A stretch of DNA of 64,000 bases from Micromonospora pallida (GTDB taxonomy: Bacteria; Actinomycetota; Actinomycetes; Mycobacteriales; Micromonosporaceae). A program made the translations under genes and the position numbers. Numbering within the stretch: the first letter of the stretch is position 1; each line of letters begins with the position of its first letter. Positions 60,430 to 64,000 of the stretch are shown here, piece after piece. The stretch is from positions 868,001-932,000 of the forward strand of contig NZ_FMHW01000002.1 of assembly GCF_900090325.1 (NCBI RefSeq), given 5' to 3'. The notes under the pieces were generated by a model that made no database searches, was not told the origin of the DNA, and saw only the letters and a program-made list of their open reading frames with translations.

Positions 60430-63400
60430 GTGGCTCAAGTGTTCGGTCGTCGGCTGCGGCGTCCCTTACGGCTGGTCCTGCTCGGTGTCGCGGCGCTGGG
60501 CGCCGCCGTCGTGGTGTGGGTGTGGTGGCGGCCACCGGTCCTGCCGGAGCCGGGGTGGGGTGGCACCGAGCAGGTCAGCTGGGTCTTCAGCATGGTGCTG
60601 GGTGTGGCCGGCACCGTGGCGACGATGGTCGGCACCATGGCGACGGTGCGGGCCGCCCAGCCCCGGTCTGTTTTCGGTGACGCTGGGGTGGTTACGGATC
60701 TCGCGGCCCGCTTGGAACGGGACTGGGCTGGGGAGGCGGTACGGCGGGAGGTGACCCGGCCGGCGCCATTGCGGGTGTCCTGGTCGTCAACGGGTCGTCC
60801 GGCGGCCAGCCGCGAGGCGGTGACCGGTGACCGGTCGGACGGTGGCTGGCAGCGGTTCCCGCTCAGCGGACAGACCGACGTGCCGCTACCCGGGCAGCCT
60901 GGCGAAATCAACCGGCAAATCGTGAACGCCTTCCGGGGCCTGCCACGCCGGCAGTTGATGGTGCTTGGCGAGCCGGGTGCGGGCAAGAGCGTGTTCGCGA
61001 TGCTGTTGACTCTCGGGTTGATCCGTACCCGGACCGAAGGGGAACCGGTGCCGGTGCTGTTGGCGATCAACGTGTGGGATCCAGCCGAGCCGGTGGACGT
61101 TTTCGTGGCCCGCCGCCTCGCCGAGGACTACGCCGACGTACTGGCCAGCTTCGGCGACCCGCAGTCGGTGGCCGAACGGCTGGTGGAGCATCGGCAGGTG
61201 ATCCCGGTGCTGGATGGCCTGGATGAACTGCCCGCCCCGGCCATCGGCCCCGCGCTGCAAGCCCTGGACGCTCACGCCGCAGCGGGCCGACCTTTGGTGG
61301 TGACCTGCCGTATCGGCGAGTACGAGCGGGCGGTGACCCGCAGCGAGACCATCCTGACGACCGCGGCGGTGGTGGAACTCGAACCGGTCACCACCGACGC
61401 GGCGATCGAGTACCTGTCCTACCCGGAACAAGCCCGGCTCCGCTGGGAACCGGTATTCGCCCGCCTACGCCCCCGCCCCGACGGCGACGAGCCCCGCACG
61501 AACGTGCCGGCGGATCCCCTGGCGCAGGCGTTGTCCACGCCGCTGATGGTGGCTCTGGCCCGCACCGCCTACAAAGACCCCAGGACGGATCCGGCCGAGC
61601 TGCTCGAGTTGGCGACCCGACAGGCGATCACCGGCCGGTTGATGGACGCGTTCGTCACCGCCGCCTACACCCACCCACCCGGGCGGCGGAATGATCCAAC
61701 CGGTCCGCGGTGGCGACGTGATGACCCGGCGCAGGCCCGCCGGTGGTTGACCTGTCTGGCCTACCACCTGTACCGGAGCGGTACCCGCGACTGGCACTGG
61801 TGGCAGATCGACCCCGGCCTGCTCGCGGCCCGCCCACGCCGGGTGTCGGTGATGACCACCGCCGTGGCGGTAGTGATGGGCGGGCTGTTCGCGGGACTGG
61901 TCGGTGCCAGCGCCGGGGTCAGCGGTATCTGGTCCGCTCTGACGGGAATCCTCGTCATGTCGACGGCGGCCAGCGGCTGGCTGCGGCCGATGTGGCCGCA
62001 CGGCCACCCGCCCTATGTACGTGTGGCCTTCCAGACTCGGCGTCAGCGCCGCATCGAACAGGTCGCCCTTCCGTTGGGATACGGGGTCGTCGGTGGACTG
62101 TTGACTGGGCTGATCACCACCGGCTGGGAGGCCGCGCTACCGGCCGGACTGGTCTACGGGCTACTCACCGCCGTCCTGCCGTCCTGGCGACCGGCCCCAC
62201 CAAGCCGCCGGGCCACCACGTCCCCGACTGACCTGGCCCACAACCGCCGTAACATCACCGCCACCGCGTTTCAACAGGCTCTGACCAGCGGCCCCGTGTT
62301 CACCCTCATAGGGGCGCTGGCCCATACCCCGACGCCCTTGGCTATCGGTATCACGGCCGCCGCGGTCTACGGCATCACCGCCGGGCTCGTAGCCGGCGGC
62401 TGGACCTGGACCCGGTTCCGTCTGACCCACACCCGTCTCGCACTGCAAGGCTGGCTGCCCTGGCGCCTGAAACCTCTCCTCGCCAGCGCCCACCACCACG
62501 GCGTCCTACGCCAAGCAGGCACGGTCTACCAATTCCGCCACGCCATCCTCCAAGACCACCTCGCCCACACCGCGCACGTCCAACACCTCCGACTTCAGGC
62601 CGACACCGGCGACGGGTACGCCGCCGGGCGGTTGGTCGACCTGCTTGTCGAGCAGGGCCGGGTTGACGAGCTGCGGGCTCGGGCCGATGCCGGCGACGAG
62701 TACGCCGCCCGGCGGTTGGCCGACCTGCTTATCGGGCAGGGCCGCGTTGATGAGGCGATCGGCATCCTGCGGGTTCGGGCCGATGCCGGCGACGTGCACG
62801 CCGCCCTGCGGTTGGTCGACCCGCTTGTCGGGCAGGGCCGCGTTGATGAGGCGATCGGCATCCTGCGGGTTCGGGCCGACGCCGGCGACGTGCACGCCGC
62901 CGGGCGGTTGGTCGACCTGCTTGTCGAGCAGGGCCGGGTTGACGAGCTGCGGGCTCGAGCCGATGCCGGCCACGGGTACGCCGCCCTGCGGTTGGCCGAC
63001 CTGCTTATCGGGCAGGGCCGCGTTGATGAGGCGATCGGCATCCTGCGGGTTCGGGCCGACGCCGGCGACGTGCACGCCGCCGGGCGGTTGGTCGACCTGC
63101 TTGTCGAGCAGGGCCGGGTTGACGAGCTGCGGGCTCGAGCCGATGCCGGCCACGGGTACGCCGCCCTGCGGTTGGCCGACCTGCTTATCGGGCAGGGCCG
63201 CGTTGATGAGGCGATCGGCATCCTGCGGGTTCGGGCCGACGCCGGCGACGTGCACGCCGCCCGGCGGTTGGTCGACCTGCTTGTCGAGCAGGGCCGGGTT
63301 GACGAGCTGCGGGCTCGAGCCGATGCTGGCGACGAGTACGCCGCCCTGCGGTTGGCCGACCTGCTTATCGGGCAGGGCCGCGTTGATGAGGCGATCGGCA

Positions 63401-64000
63401 TCCTGCGGGTTCGGGCCGACGCCGACGACGTGCACGCCGCCCTGCGGTTGGTCGACCTGCTTATCGGGCAGGGCCGCGTTGATGAGGCGATCAGCATCCT
63501 GCGGGCTCGGGCCAACGCCGGCGACAGGCACACCGCCGCGCGGTTGGCCGACCTACTTGTCGAGCAGGGCCACGTTGACGAGCTGCGGGCTCGGGCCGAC
63601 ACCGGCGACAGGCACGCCGCCCGACGGTTGGCCGACCTGCTCGCAGGGCAGGGCCGGGTTGACGAGCTGCGGGCTCGGGCCGATGCCGGCGACAGGCACG
63701 CCGCCCAGCGGTTGGCCAACCTGCTTGTCAAGCAGGGCCACGTCGATGAGGCGATCGGCATCCTGCGGGCTCGGGCCGACGCCGGCGACTGGCACACCGC
63801 CGCGCGGTTGGTCGACCTGCTCGCAGGGCAGGGCCGGGTTGACGAGCTGCGGGTTCGAGCCGACGCCGGTGACAGGCACGCCGCCCGGCGGTTGGTCGAC
63901 CTGCTTGTCAAGCAGGGCCGGGTTGACGAGCTGCGGGCTCGGGCCGACGCCGGTGACAGGCACACCGCCGCGCGGTTGGTCGACCTGCTTGTCGAGCAGG
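60430..64000 (+). CDS. Membrane-anchored NACHT STAND ATPase with repeat C-terminus (runs off the window)
   Basis: GTG 60430 is chosen because the homologous GTG-GCT codons start the conserved part of the paralogue at 28660. Two N-terminal membrane segments (LRLVLLGVAALGAAVVVWVWW; FSMVLGVAGTVATMVGTMATV) flank a GWGGTEQ motif shared with that paralogue. Walker A GEPGAGKS begins at residue 180, Walker B VIPVLDGLDELP near 258-268, followed by RPLVVTCRIGEYE. At least six more membrane segments lie at about 473-660. From about residue 730 the protein is alternating 28- and 32-residue helical repeats (GRVDELRARADAG; GRVDEAIGILRVRADAG). No stop is reached by 64000. Confidence 0.83.
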   Translation, partial: MAQVFGRRLRRPLRLVLLGVAALGAAVVVWVWWRPPVLPEPGWGGTEQVSWVFSMVLGVAGTVATMVGTMATVRAAQPRSVFGDAGVVTDLAARLERDWAGEAVRREVTRPAPLRVSWSSTGRPAASREAVTGDRSDGGWQRFPLSGQTDVPLPGQPGEINRQIVNAFRGLPRRQLMVLGEPGAGKSVFAMLLTLGLIRTRTEGEPVPVLLAINVWDPAEPVDVFVARRLAEDYADVLASFGDPQSVAERLVEHRQVIPVLDGLDELPAPAIGPALQALDAHAAAGRPLVVTCRIGEYERAVTRSETILTTAAVVELEPVTTDAAIEYLSYPEQARLRWEPVFARLRPRPDGDEPRTNVPADPLAQALSTPLMVALARTAYKDPRTDPAELLELATRQAITGRLMDAFVTAAYTHPPGRRNDPTGPRWRRDDPAQARRWLTCLAYHLYRSGTRDWHWWQIDPGLLAARPRRVSVMTTAVAVVMGGLFAGLVGASAGVSGIWSALTGILVMSTAASGWLRPMWPHGHPPYVRVAFQTRRQRRIEQVALPLGYGVVGGLLTGLITTGWEAALPAGLVYGLLTAVLPSWRPAPPSRRATTSPTDLAHNRRNITATAFQQALTSGPVFTLIGALAHTPTPLAIGITAAAVYGITAGLVAGGWTWTRFRLTHTRLALQGWLPWRLKPLLASAHHHGVLRQAGTVYQFRHAILQDHLAHTAHVQHLRLQADTGDGYAAGRLVDLLVEQGRVDELRARADAGDEYAARRLADLLIGQGRVDEAIGILRVRADAGDVHAALRLVDPLVGQGRVDEAIGILRVRADAGDVHAAGRLVDLLVEQGRVDELRARADAGHGYAALRLADLLIGQGRVDEAIGILRVRADAGDVHAAGRLVDLLVEQGRVDELRARADAGHGYAALRLADLLIGQGRVDEAIGILRVRADAGDVHAARRLVDLLVEQGRVDELRARADAGDEYAALRLADLLIGQGRVDEAIGILRVRADADDVHAALRLVDLLIGQGRVDEAISILRARANAGDRHTAARLADLLVEQGHVDELRARADTGDRHAARRLADLLAGQGRVDELRARADAGDRHAAQRLANLLVKQGHVDEAIGILRARADAGDWHTAARLVDLLAGQGRVDELRVRADAGDRHAARRLVDLLVKQGRVDELRARADAGDRHTAARLVDLLVEQ
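62605..64000 (+). repeat. Tandem 84/96-bp repeat array with an exact 180-bp higher-order unit
   Basis: The bases 62881-63060 are repeated without change at 63061-63240 and with few changes at 63241-63420. Each 180-bp block encodes one 28-residue and one 32-residue helical unit. Less regular copies extend to the window end. Confidence 0.93.

Noticed and set aside
62506..63965. Long minus-strand frames at the window end
   Set aside because: They mirror the plus-strand repeat array. The plus frame is continuous from the NACHT motifs through the repeats, so the reverse frames are shadows.

Overview
The window is GC-rich DNA with many GTG starts, ATGA gene overlaps and actinobacterial family signatures (FxLD lanthipeptide genes, membrane-anchored SARP/BTAD regulators, an AICE-like int/xis pair at tRNA-derived sites). 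It most likely comes from a filamentous actinomycete, plausibly Micromonosporaceae; the genus is inference.

Region 1 (1-9654) is a chromosomal acyl-CoA catabolic operon on the + strand. It holds the end of a branched-chain ABC transporter ATPase, a TetR regulator, an overlapping pair of acyl-CoA dehydrogenase subunits, two crotonase-fold enzymes, an acyl-CoA synthetase, a NUDIX hydrolase, a D-2-hydroxyacid dehydrogenase broken by a 23-bp tandem duplication, an SDR and a thiolase. Together they would activate and shorten a carboxylic acid of unknown identity.

Region 2 (about 10.2-38.7 kb) is an accessory island built from layered mobile DNA. Two related ends, each a tRNA 3' fragment, a hairpin and an integrase 3' end, lie at 10.2 kb (integrase reduced to its C-terminus, then a heptanucleotide repeat) and 32.0 kb (intact integrase, excisionase, DNA-methylase-like gene). 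Cargo between and beyond them is defence-like: a DUF4365-TOPRIM fusion, a NACHT NTPase, a pentapeptide-repeat membrane protein, an AbiJ-like nuclease, a membrane-anchored TPR STAND ATPase, and a ScoMcrA-like HNH endonuclease. IS5 and IS481 elements, a group II intron 3' end and many gene remnants fill the gaps.

Region 3 (38.7-51.7 kb) holds an XRE-TPR regulator and a creatininase-family protein, then an FxLD-type class I lanthipeptide cluster: PIMT-like methyltransferase, precursor peptide, LanB, LanC, a thiopeptide-type protein, an unknown helical protein, a second methyltransferase and a kinase-GFA fusion. A strong hairpin ends it.

Region 4 (51.9-60.3 kb) is an operon of membrane proteins: an Hsp70-like ATPase fused to a polytopic membrane domain, two membrane-tethered SARP/BTAD regulators (one with LysM) and a membrane protein with a C-terminal HTH. 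From 60.4 kb to the window end runs a NACHT ATPase with near-identical C-terminal repeats. Its N-terminal membrane module matches that of the TPR STAND ATPase at 26-28.7 kb.

The most unusual systems are the shared membrane module on two unrelated STAND ATPases, the membrane Hsp70/SARP operon, the lanthipeptide cluster with two methyltransferases, and the DUF4365-TOPRIM fusion.
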